A model generated the notes under the pieces. It saw nothing but the letters and a program-made list of their open reading frames with translations. It did no database searches and was not told the origin of the DNA. 6,066 nucleotides of DNA, taken from the NCBI GenBank assembly GCA_020718785.1, contig DYRK01000365.1, forward strand, positions 1 to 6,066, in the 5' to 3' direction. The stretch comes from Desulfatirhabdium butyrativorans. GTDB taxonomy: Bacteria; Desulfobacterota; Desulfobacteria; Desulfobacterales; DYRK01. Position numbers and translations under genes: made by a program. Positions 1-5,920 of the stretch are shown in pieces. Positions within the stretch are counted from its first letter, which is position 1. Each line of letters starts with the position of its first letter.

Positions 1-18
1 CCGGAAACCTCCGACCCT

Positions 19-192
19 CTAAAGATAATTCTTATTTCCGAAAATGTCTATTGTTTCCAACTGGGTAAGCTGAACAGTAAGCATATAATTGGTTAACTGG
101 TTCAATGAAACCCCCTGATATTTAGCCTCTCTTTCAAGGCGTCTCTTCAGTTCGGCGGGCATTCTCAGTGTAAGTGTGAGGCTCTTATTCAT
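19..192 (-). CDS. Small ribbon-helix-helix protein, probable HicB/CopG-like antitoxin
   Basis: A 57-residue protein with the pattern of a ribbon-helix-helix DNA-binding fold: a short basic beta strand (SLTLTLRMP, residues 4-12), a charged helix (AELKRRLEREAKYQG, 13-27), the turn VSLNQL typical of HicB C-terminal and CopG/Arc proteins, and a second helix to about residue 45. Such proteins dimerise, bind operator DNA through the paired strands, and usually act as the antitoxin and autorepressor of a type II toxin-antitoxin pair. The start at 192 is preferred: the frame is open back to 270, but those 26 extra codons are made of intergenic repeat sequence and would put an unstructured tail before the strand. 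The ribosome binding site at this start is weak. No toxin is visible. A GGAGG on the minus strand (plus positions 8-12), just after the stop, could serve a next gene beginning at or beyond the window edge. The fold is fairly secure; the antitoxin role is inferred. Confidence 0.72.
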   Translation of the reverse strand: MNKSLTLTLRMPAELKRRLEREAKYQGVSLNQLTNYMLTVQLTQLETIDIFGNKNYL

Positions 193-208
193 GTTGTCTT
201 TTGAAGGT

Positions 209-240
209 CGGATGTCTGAGCGCAGCGAAGAATCTATGAT
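209..240. repeat. Dispersed intergenic repeat of the CTGAGCG-CAGCGAAGAATCT type
   Basis: The stretch reading CTGAGCGCAGCGAAGAATCT at 216-235, with flanks, matches a short element scattered through intergenic regions of many bacterial genomes (usual form TTCTGAGCGNAGCGAAGAATCT). The inner part GAGCGCAGCGAAG is semi-palindromic. It is immediately followed by a second repeat family at 246-277. Assignment is by recognition; copies elsewhere in this genome cannot be seen from the window. Confidence 0.5.
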
Positions 241-245
241 ACTCA

Positions 246-277
246 TGTAGGGTGGGTAAGCGAAGCGCAACCCGCCT
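246..277. repeat. Dispersed palindromic repeat, GTAGGGTGGGTAAGCGAAGCGCAACCCGCC type
   Basis: This is an imperfect palindrome: GGTGGGT (251-257) pairs with ACCCGCC (270-276) with one G-T pair, then an inner GCG (260-262) pairs with CGC (266-268) around an AAG loop. It resembles the widespread GTAGGGTGGGTTAGCG...CGTAACCCACC repeat family found between genes in many Gram-negative genomes. It lies between the operon terminator and the antitoxin-like gene. It is not followed by a T-run on either strand, so it is a repeat and not an intrinsic terminator. Confidence 0.6.
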
Positions 278-300
278 TAGCTCAGTTTCCAGAAAGCAGG

Positions 301-337
301 AAATAAAAATACGTTCCCGGTTAAGAACCCGGGAACG
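301..337 (-). terminator. Rho-independent terminator closing the PKS/binding-protein operon
   Basis: A perfect 9-bp GC-rich inverted repeat, CGTTCCCGG (312-320) and CCGGGAACG (329-337), with an 8-nt loop. Read on the minus strand, the stem is followed directly by a U-rich tail (TATTTTTATTT, plus 301-311). There is no T-run on the other side, so it works for leftward transcription only. It lies about 70 bp past the stop of the solute-binding protein gene, which makes that gene the last of its transcript. Plus positions 338-408, between the stem and the gene, show nothing else beyond a weak 5-bp hairpin at 384-396. Confidence 0.85.
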
Positions 338-408
338 CGGGGCAAACGACCCTCTTATCAAGGCTAAGGTGTGGATATAAAGGGTTGAAGCTCAACAACA
401 CATCAGAG

Positions 409-1140
409 CTAAAAATACTTGCTCTGAACCTTCTCGATGAAACCTTCCTCTTTCAGCTTTTTCAGGGCTTCGCTGAATTTGTCGGCGAGGGCTTTGCCTT
501 TTTCGCCCAGCTTTTTAGAAAAAGCTATATAAGTTGGCTTTCCATCAAGGGCATAGGCCACCTCTGTCTCGAGACCAGCTTTTTTGCAGAGATATCTCGA
601 TGACAGTTCCTCAACGCCCGCTATTATGGATACACGCTTCTTAACCAATATCGTCACCAGTTGCTGATCATCATCACAGACCGTCTTTTTTACCCCTTGA
701 TAGTTATCGAATTCAGGACTATACGCATATCCTCTGACCACACCTATATTTTTATCTTTCAAGTCATCAAGTTTAGTAATCTTTATCCCACTTCCTTTTG
801 GGACAAGAATGACTCTCTTCTCGATGCGTATAGGCTCGGACGGATAGTACATGAACTTCTCTCGTTCTTCAGTCTGTTTAGGGGTAAGAAGAGCATCCGC
901 TTTACCATTCTCCAAGTAATTTAAAGCTCTTGTCCATGGCAACTCTCGAAACCCTGACTCGGTTCCGACTCGCCTGCACAGTTCACGGGCAATCTCTATA
1001 TCTATACCTGATGGTTGTCCATTTTCCATCATTGTATAGGGCGGCCATACAGCAAACGCAATGACAACTTTCTCAGCCAGAGCGCGGACCGGCATGGAGA
1101 GCAACATGGCCAGACTTAATGTTACGAAAAATCTCTTCAT
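409..1140 (-). CDS. Secreted solute-binding protein, SBP_bac_3 (polar amino acid type) family
   Basis: A 243-residue periplasmic binding protein of the HisJ/ArtJ-like family (bacterial extracellular solute-binding family 3). Residues 1-22 form a Sec signal peptide: basic MKR, a hydrophobic core, and a signal peptidase I site after ALA at 20-22. There is no lipobox cysteine, so it should be soluble in the periplasm. The mature part shows the family pattern: a first strand ending in WPPY (32-35), the GIDIEIARELCRRVG helix (45-59), RALNYLENGKADALL (71-85), the lobe crossover near 103-113, and an amphipathic C-terminal helix. Length is normal for the family. C155 and C185 may form a disulfide. 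Family members bind amino acids or related small polar ligands for ABC importers or sensors; no permease or ATPase gene is in the window, so the ligand is unknown. It follows the PKS by 45 bp on the same strand, so cotranscription is likely. The start is fixed by a perfect AGGAGG and the signal peptide. Confidence 0.88.
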   Translation of the reverse strand: MKRFFVTLSLAMLLSMPVRALAEKVVIAFAVWPPYTMMENGQPSGIDIEIARELCRRVGTESGFRELPWTRALNYLENGKADALLTPKQTEEREKFMYYPSEPIRIEKRVILVPKGSGIKITKLDDLKDKNIGVVRGYAYSPEFDNYQGVKKTVCDDDQQLVTILVKKRVSIIAGVEELSSRYLCKKAGLETEVAYALDGKPTYIAFSKKLGEKGKALADKFSEALKKLKEEGFIEKVQSKYF

Positions 1141-1146
1141 AAAATA

Positions 1147-1152
1147 CCTCCT
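1147..1152 (-). promoter_or_regulatory. Strong ribosome binding site for the solute-binding protein
   Basis: On the minus strand the sequence reads AAAAAGGAGGTATTTTATG. A full AGGAGG lies 6 nt before the ATG at 1140, an ideal Shine-Dalgarno site, and it sits in an A/T-rich 45-bp gap after the PKS stop. It fixes the start codon and suggests efficient, independent translation initiation. A separate promoter in the gap cannot be excluded, but no convincing -35/-10 pair was found. Confidence 0.8.
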
Positions 1153-1185
1153 TTTTTTGTTTTAAACATTCTTAAAAAAATATAT

Positions 1186-4100
1186 TCACACCTTTTTCTC
1201 AAGGATACCTTTTAGTTCTTCTTCCGGGAATTGCTCGACAATCTCCAATACATTAAGAATATTATCCATATCTGATTGACGCCTCTTTTCTATTATTTCA
1301 GTGAGTTCGGCTATCGTTGGTTTGTCAAAGATTGTTTGCAAAGACAACTCCATCTGAAAAGTGTCGCGAACCCGGGAAAGTAGTTGAACCCCCATTAAAG
1401 AATGTCCGCCCAGTTCAAAGAAGTTGTCGTAAATGCCTACGGGTCTGACTCCCAAAAGGTTTTGCCAAATATCCGCAAGCGTTTGCTCGGTTTCATTTCT
1501 GGGTGCAACATAGATATTGCTCAGATCGGATCGTCCATTTAGCAATTCGGAACATATAGTCTTATCAAGAAATGGGGTCGAAGTTACAATATCTTGTTTA
1601 AGCAAAAATGTTAAATCCTGAGTTGATACAGCAAACCGAGGCTGGCGTGCTTCTAAAATGCGATTGAATATTTCTGTTCCCTCTGAAGGTAATAATCCGT
1701 CTTTAAGGAAATCTTCGGCAACAGTTTTTTCATTCATATCTGAACTGATATGCAGCCGTCCAGTCCATTGTTTTACCGCTTCCACAGACATACCGACTTC
1801 CTGCCAATCATTCCAATTAACGGATACCGTGAAAGTGCTGTTTTGAGAAGTTTTATAGCAGGCAAAAGCGTCAAGGAATTCATTTGCTGCATTATAGCCC
1901 ACCTGACCGAATTTCTTCTTATAGAGTATATTCCCAAGAGACGAACAAAGCAAGAAAAAATCCGGTCGGACATTCTTCAAAAGTTTGTCAAGCACAAGCG
2001 TGCCTTTTACTTTGGGAGCTAAAATACGCTCTGTAGCTTCTTTTGTTCTTCTCTGAATTACCCCTTCATAATCCGCAAGACCGGCTGTATGAATAACGCC
2101 GTTGATTTGACCGAACCGCTTTTTCGACAGAACCGCCACTTCCCGCATCTGTTCTTCATCAGACACATCCGCACTGAAGACCAGAACTTCTGCACCCATA
2201 GCTTCAAGTTCTTCTATCTTTAATATTTTCAGTGAGATGCTGTCTTTCTTCTTATGATTAGCCAGCCATTGTTCCCACGCGTCTCTGACCGGAAAAACAG
2301 ACCGCCCTGTCAGAATCAGTTTTGCCTTTACCGTTTTTGCCAAATACTCCGCCAGCACAAATCCAATGCCTCCGAGTCCGCCCGTAATCAGATAGACGCC
2401 CTTTTCCTTTAAACGGGATATTGCCTTCTCAGAGGGCTTGTCCAATCGGATCGGCTCAAAACTTTGCACCCAGCGATGATTTCCGCGAAGCGCAACAACC
2501 GGTTCGGATGATTTCGATATGATTTCAGTCATTAACAGGTCTGTAAATTTTTCAGACTCTCCTGATTTTGGAACAACGATATCAATGTTGCGACAACTGA
2601 TATTCGGATATTCCTGCGGAATAATCTTAACCGGACCGAGAACCGTTGCCTTCTCCGGACAGAGCAGTTCCCCGCCGATGACTTCATGCAGATGATTTGA
2701 AATAACAGCAAGTTGAATCTTTTCAGTCAGGTTTTGCTTTCCAATTGCCTGCGCCAGAAAAACAAGGCTCGAAAATCCCGTATCGGTAGCTTTATCAAGG
2801 TGTTCGAGACCGGATTGTGTATTCTCTGTAACACTCCACAAATGAACAATTGTACCCGGAATTTTACGCGAGTTCCTTAGTTCCCGGAGCAGAATATTGT
2901 AATCACTGTATTGACTGGGATTAAACACATATTCGCCGTCATTTAGCTTTGTAAATTCGGTTCCGACCTTAACCGTGACAATCTCTTGCCCCTCTTTTTT
3001 CAGCCGATCTGCCAATGCCTCACCGACACCGCAGTCATCAAGGAACAACAAAAATCCCCCCTGCCCCCCTTTAGAAAAGGGGGAAGAAACCGGAACCCGT
3101 TTCCACGAGGGAACATAGAACCAGTCCGCAATATCTGCTTTTCTTTCAAGAGGTGCTGGGTAAGGGGTGAGGGGTGAGGGGTTCCCCTGACCTCTGACCT
3201 CTGACCCCTGACCTTTTTTATCAACCCAAAACCGTTTGCGTTCAAAAGGATAGGTCGGCAGAGTCACACGATGACGCTTCTCATGGGAATGGAAAGCGAA
3301 CCAGTCCGGCTTTATGCCTGAAAGCCACAATCTGCCCAGCGTTGTGAGGATAAAGGCTGTATCTGATTCGCTGTCTTTGGGATGGCGCAACGATGACAGA
3401 ACCATTTGTTCCGGCTTTCGGTCCGGGTGTTGCATGACTAAGCCGGTCAGCGTGCGTCCGGGTCCCAATTCCAGAAAAATATGCGCCGGATTTTTCAGCA
3501 ATTCTTTTATTCCGTCAGCAAAGCGCACGGTCTGACGCAGATGTCTCGCCCAGTAATCCGGGTCTGTCGCATCCTGTACGCTTATCCATGTTCCGGTGAC
3601 ATTGGAAATATAAGGAATTTGCGGCGGATTCAGGCGGATTTGTCTCACACGCCCGGCAAAGGGTTTCATAACAGGAGCCATCATTTCCGAATGAAAAGCA
3701 TGAGATGTATGAAGATTTTGGCAGCTTATCCCTTTTTGGCTTAACTGCTTCTGCAAGTCATTCACAACTTCTGTCCGGCCTGAAACTACGCACTGGGAGC
3801 CTCCATTTACTGCCGCTATGGAAAGCCCTTTGTTCAGCAAAGGCAGAATCTCTTTTTCAGGAAGCGAAACCGCAAGCATTGAGCCTCCGGGAAGTTCTCC
3901 CATCATCCTGCCCCGGGCTGCAACTAATGACAAGGCATCTTCCAAAGAAAACACACCGGAGAGACATGCAGCCACATATTCGCCGATACTGTGTCCGATC
4001 ATGGCTGCCGGACGAATGCCCCTTTTTTCCCACAATTTCGCCAGCGCATACTCAATGACAAAAAGCGCAGGCTGGGCGAACGAAGTTCGGGTAAGGGGTT

Positions 4101-5904
4101 CGGGGTCAGAGGTGCGAGGTGAGAGTTTCCCCGAACCCGGATATAACATATCCCGCAAGTCAATGCCCATGAGCGGTTTGAGGAATTCCGAACAGCGGTC
4201 AACCGTGTCCCGGAATGTCGGCTCGGTCTCATAGAGTTCAAGCCCCATATTCACATACTGCGCGCCCTGTCCTGAAAACATGAAGACAATCGGGCGGTCT
4301 TGAGTTTCCTGTACGTTTGCCAATATCCGTTTCGGATCCCGTGTACGAAGAGCGGCTTCGGCATCTGCAATATCTTTGCAGACCAATATCCGGCGGTGAT
4401 TGAAAGCTTTTCTGCCGACTTGCAGGGTGTAGGCAGCATCAGCGAGATTCATGTCAGAATGCTGTTTCAAATATTCAGCCAGATTTGCCGTCATTGTCTC
4501 CGATGCCGATTGAGTCTTTGCCGACAGCACCAGCAAATGATATGGCTTGAACATTCCTCCCCTGACCCCTGACCCCTCACCCCTCACCTCTTCCAAAACC
4601 ACATGAGCGTTGGTTCCGCCGATACCGAAAGAACTGACTCCTGCCCGCCGCGGTATCCCTGATTCTGTAAGCCATTCGGAGAATTTTGCATTCACATAGA
4701 AGGGGCTGTTGTCGAAATCAATCTGAGGATTCGGGCTTTCGAAATGCAGGCTCGGAGGAATCACTTTGTGTTTCAGCGCGAGAACAGTTTTAATCAGACC
4801 TGCAATTCCGGCAGCCGTATCTGTATGACCGATATTGCTTTTCACCGAACCGATGGCGCAAAAGCCTTTTTTCCGAGTGCCGGCACGGAATGCCTGTGTC
4901 AGAGCCTCGATTTCAATGGGATCTCCGAGGGGAGTTCCGGTTCCGTGAGCTTCGATGTAAGTGATTGTCTCAGGATTAATGCCCGCAAGCGACTGCGCCT
5001 CGGCAATGACTGACGCCTGTCCTTCTACTCCAGGGGCAGTGTAGCCGACTTTCATAGAACCGTCATTATTAATGGCTGAACCCCTGATAACCGCGTGAAT
5101 ACAGTCTCCGTCTGCTATTGCATCTTCGAGGCGTTTGAGCAAAACAACACCAACGCCGCTGCTTGTTACGGTTCCTTTTGCTTTTGCGTCAAAAGCCCGG
5201 CAATAGCCGTCCGGCGAAGGAATGCCGCCTTCCTGATACAGATATCCTTTTTTTTGGGGAACCTGTATGGTCGCGCCTCCTGCCAAAGCCATATCAGACT
5301 GATAACTCAAAAGACTCTGACACGCGAGCTGAACTGCCACAAGCGAAGTGGAGCAGGCTGTGTTCACGGTCACAGAGGGTCCTTTGAGATTCAGCTTGTA
5401 GGACACACGTGTTGCCACGAAATCTTTGTCATTGCCGATAGAAATCTGGTAACTGTCCGGCGAGTTGATGAATTCGGGATCTGACATGAGATTTCTGAGC
5501 AGGTAGGTATTGATGCCGATGCCTGCAAAAACAGCGATCCGTCCCTTATAATTATCAGGATTGCAGCCTGCGCTTTCAAATGTCTCCCACGCGCATTCCA
5601 GAAAAAGACGATGCTGCGGATCTGTGAGTGCAGCCTCTCTGGGCGAAAAACCGAAAAAAGCCGCGTCAAACATCTCGATATCCGAGACAATCGCTCCCCG
5701 GCGCACATATTTGGGATTTTTGAGCAATTCCGGCGCGATGCCCGAAGCCGTCAATTCCTCGTCTGTAAAAGAGACAATGGATTCCACGCCCTCACGCAGA
5801 TTCTGCCAGAATTCATCGAGATTCCTTGCACCGGGAAAACGGCCGGTCATGCCGATTACGGCAATGGGTTCCACAGCATTGTCATAGTTTTCCGAATCAC
5901 TCAT
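1186..5904 (-). CDS. Type I polyketide synthase module, KS-AT-KR-ACP (malonyl-specific, cis-AT)
   Basis: A complete 1572-residue cytosolic extension module. The KS (about 11-437) has catalytic C184 in NTACSTS, H320 in EAHGTGT, and K355/H360 in VKSNIGH. The AT (about 538-838) has GQGAQ (545-549), nucleophile S639 in GHSIGE, carboxylate-binding R664 and HAFH (735-738); GHSIG with HAFH indicates malonyl-CoA. The post-AT linker ends in LPTYPFERKRFW (882-893). The KR structural half is about 925-1160. The catalytic half (about 1168-1365) has the NADPH motif TGGLGGIG (1174-1181), K1298, S1322, Y1337 and N1341. The carrier (about 1466-1540) has phosphopantetheine site S1502 in FFELGGHSL. There is no DH, ER or TE, so one C2 unit is added, reduced to the beta-hydroxy stage and passed on. 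The KS resembles the NRPS-accepting hybrid clade, and the carrier is PCP-like. An acidic helical tail (1544-1572) may be a docking element. Four repeat elements lie in frame in linkers and loops. AAGGAG 10 nt upstream fixes the start. Confidence 0.96.
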   Translation of the reverse strand: MSDSENYDNAVEPIAVIGMTGRFPGARNLDEFWQNLREGVESIVSFTDEELTASGIAPELLKNPKYVRRGAIVSDIEMFDAAFFGFSPREAALTDPQHRLFLECAWETFESAGCNPDNYKGRIAVFAGIGINTYLLRNLMSDPEFINSPDSYQISIGNDKDFVATRVSYKLNLKGPSVTVNTACSTSLVAVQLACQSLLSYQSDMALAGGATIQVPQKKGYLYQEGGIPSPDGYCRAFDAKAKGTVTSSGVGVVLLKRLEDAIADGDCIHAVIRGSAINNDGSMKVGYTAPGVEGQASVIAEAQSLAGINPETITYIEAHGTGTPLGDPIEIEALTQAFRAGTRKKGFCAIGSVKSNIGHTDTAAGIAGLIKTVLALKHKVIPPSLHFESPNPQIDFDNSPFYVNAKFSEWLTESGIPRRAGVSSFGIGGTNAHVVLEEVRGEGSGVRGGMFKPYHLLVLSAKTQSASETMTANLAEYLKQHSDMNLADAAYTLQVGRKAFNHRRILVCKDIADAEAALRTRDPKRILANVQETQDRPIVFMFSGQGAQYVNMGLELYETEPTFRDTVDRCSEFLKPLMGIDLRDMLYPGSGKLSPRTSDPEPLTRTSFAQPALFVIEYALAKLWEKRGIRPAAMIGHSIGEYVAACLSGVFSLEDALSLVAARGRMMGELPGGSMLAVSLPEKEILPLLNKGLSIAAVNGGSQCVVSGRTEVVNDLQKQLSQKGISCQNLHTSHAFHSEMMAPVMKPFAGRVRQIRLNPPQIPYISNVTGTWISVQDATDPDYWARHLRQTVRFADGIKELLKNPAHIFLELGPGRTLTGLVMQHPDRKPEQMVLSSLRHPKDSESDTAFILTTLGRLWLSGIKPDWFAFHSHEKRHRVTLPTYPFERKRFWVDKKGQGSEVRGQGNPSPLTPYPAPLERKADIADWFYVPSWKRVPVSSPFSKGGQGGFLLFLDDCGVGEALADRLKKEGQEIVTVKVGTEFTKLNDGEYVFNPSQYSDYNILLRELRNSRKIPGTIVHLWSVTENTQSGLEHLDKATDTGFSSLVFLAQAIGKQNLTEKIQLAVISNHLHEVIGGELLCPEKATVLGPVKIIPQEYPNISCRNIDIVVPKSGESEKFTDLLMTEIISKSSEPVVALRGNHRWVQSFEPIRLDKPSEKAISRLKEKGVYLITGGLGGIGFVLAEYLAKTVKAKLILTGRSVFPVRDAWEQWLANHKKKDSISLKILKIEELEAMGAEVLVFSADVSDEEQMREVAVLSKKRFGQINGVIHTAGLADYEGVIQRRTKEATERILAPKVKGTLVLDKLLKNVRPDFFLLCSSLGNILYKKKFGQVGYNAANEFLDAFACYKTSQNSTFTVSVNWNDWQEVGMSVEAVKQWTGRLHISSDMNEKTVAEDFLKDGLLPSEGTEIFNRILEARQPRFAVSTQDLTFLLKQDIVTSTPFLDKTICSELLNGRSDLSNIYVAPRNETEQTLADIWQNLLGVRPVGIYDNFFELGGHSLMGVQLLSRVRDTFQMELSLQTIFDKPTIAELTEIIEKRRQSDMDNILNVLEIVEQFPEEELKGILEKKV
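3046..3087. repeat. In-frame GGQGGF-type hairpin repeat in the PKS (residues 940-953)
   Basis: The element contains a perfect 8-bp inverted repeat, CCCCCTTT (3065-3072) and AAAGGGGG (3076-3083), with a 3-nt loop, followed on the minus strand by GGCAGGGGGGATTTTTG. It encodes SPFSKGGQGGFLLF, the peptide signature of a dispersed repeat known from several repeat-rich bacterial genomes, where it usually sits between genes. Here it joins WKRVPVS to LLFLDDCG at the start of the KR structural subdomain, where related synthases have a short variable loop. It belongs to a different family from the heptamer arrays. The hairpin is seen directly; family membership is from recognition. Confidence 0.75.
3151..3214. 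repeat. In-frame heptanucleotide array in the AT-KR linker (residues 898-918)
   Basis: Two facing sets of 7-bp units: three TRAGGGG copies (3161-3181: TAAGGGG, TGAGGGG, TGAGGGG), a TTCCCC spacer, then four CTGACCY copies (3187-3214: CTGACCT twice, CTGACCC, CTGACCT). The first set is close to a reverse complement of the second, so the whole can fold back on itself. It encodes GQGSEVRGQGNPSPLTPYPAP between the conserved YPFERKRFW end of the post-AT linker and the DWFYVPSWKR start of the KR half. On the coding strand all three frames of the element are stop-free, so it explains a spurious second open frame at 3000-3245. Confidence 0.85.
4084..4140. repeat. In-frame heptanucleotide array inside the AT domain (residues 589-607)
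   Basis: Five degenerate 7-bp units follow one another at 4091-4125 (GTAAGGG, GTTCGGG, GTCAGAG, GTGCGAG, GTGAGAG). They are combined with a perfect 10-bp inverted repeat, GGGTTCGGGG (4096-4105) and CCCCGAACCC (4129-4138). The element encodes PGSGKLSPRTSDPEPLTRT, directly before the conserved SFAQPALF segment, so it replaces the variable loop that lies between the LRDMLYP helix end and the TxxAQPALF helix in type I AT domains. It is the only one of the four elements that lies inside a folded catalytic domain. Confidence 0.75.
4555..4590. repeat. In-frame heptanucleotide array in the KS-AT linker (residues 439-450)
   Basis: Four tandem 7-bp units at 4562-4589 (CTGACCC twice, CTCACCC, CTCACCT) plus flanking bases. 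They encode VRGEGSGVRGG immediately after the KS end motif GGTNAHVVLEE and before the FKPYHLLVLSAKT start of the KS-AT linker. The units run in the same orientation as the CTGACCY set at 3187-3214 and share 13 identical bases with it (CTGACCCCTGACC, 4562-4574 and 3201-3213). On the coding strand the other two frames contain TGA, so only the used frame is open. Confidence 0.85.
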
Positions 5905-5914
5905 TATTGACGGT

Positions 5915-5920
5915 CTCCTT
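5915..5920 (-). promoter_or_regulatory. Ribosome binding site of the PKS gene
   Basis: The minus strand reads AAAAGGAGACCGTCAATAATG. AAGGAG lies 10 nt before the ATG at 5904 and overlaps the stop region of the preceding open frame (TAA at 5921-5923). This supports the chosen start, which leaves only about ten residues before the conserved KS opening PIAVIGMTGRFPGA, and is consistent with translation after an upstream gene. Confidence 0.75.

Noticed and set aside
193..270. Longer start for the antitoxin-like gene at 270
   Set aside because: The extra 26 codons lie in dispersed intergenic repeats and give no conserved structure. The ribbon-helix-helix strand begins just after the ATG at 192.
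385..1013. Plus-strand open frames opposite the solute-binding protein gene
   Set aside because: They are antisense shadows with no ribosome binding site or recognisable protein pattern, lying over a gene with a clear signal peptide and fold.
1141..1185. Separate promoter for the solute-binding protein in the 45-bp AT-rich gap
   Set aside because: No hexamer pair with proper spacing stands out from the A/T runs; cotranscription with the PKS is the simpler reading.
1894..1941. Two extra residues between catalytic Ser and Tyr of the KR (S1322 to Y1337), considered an active-site defect
   Set aside because: This spacing, with SSLGNIL...FGQVGYNAAN, looks like the normal form in the hybrid-type KR clade; K1298, S1322, Y1337 and N1341 are all present.
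3151..3214. Repeat array considered as a CRISPR or protein tandem-repeat domain
   Set aside because: Units are 7 bp without spacers, so it is not CRISPR. The encoded peptide does not repeat in a regular protein pattern.
3000..3245. Open frame of 81 codons on the minus strand overlapping the PKS, containing VRGQRSEVRGTPHPSPL
   Set aside because: It runs in a different frame through the conserved KR linker. It is open only because the heptamer array is stop-free in all coding-strand frames; the PKS frame has clear family conservation on both sides.
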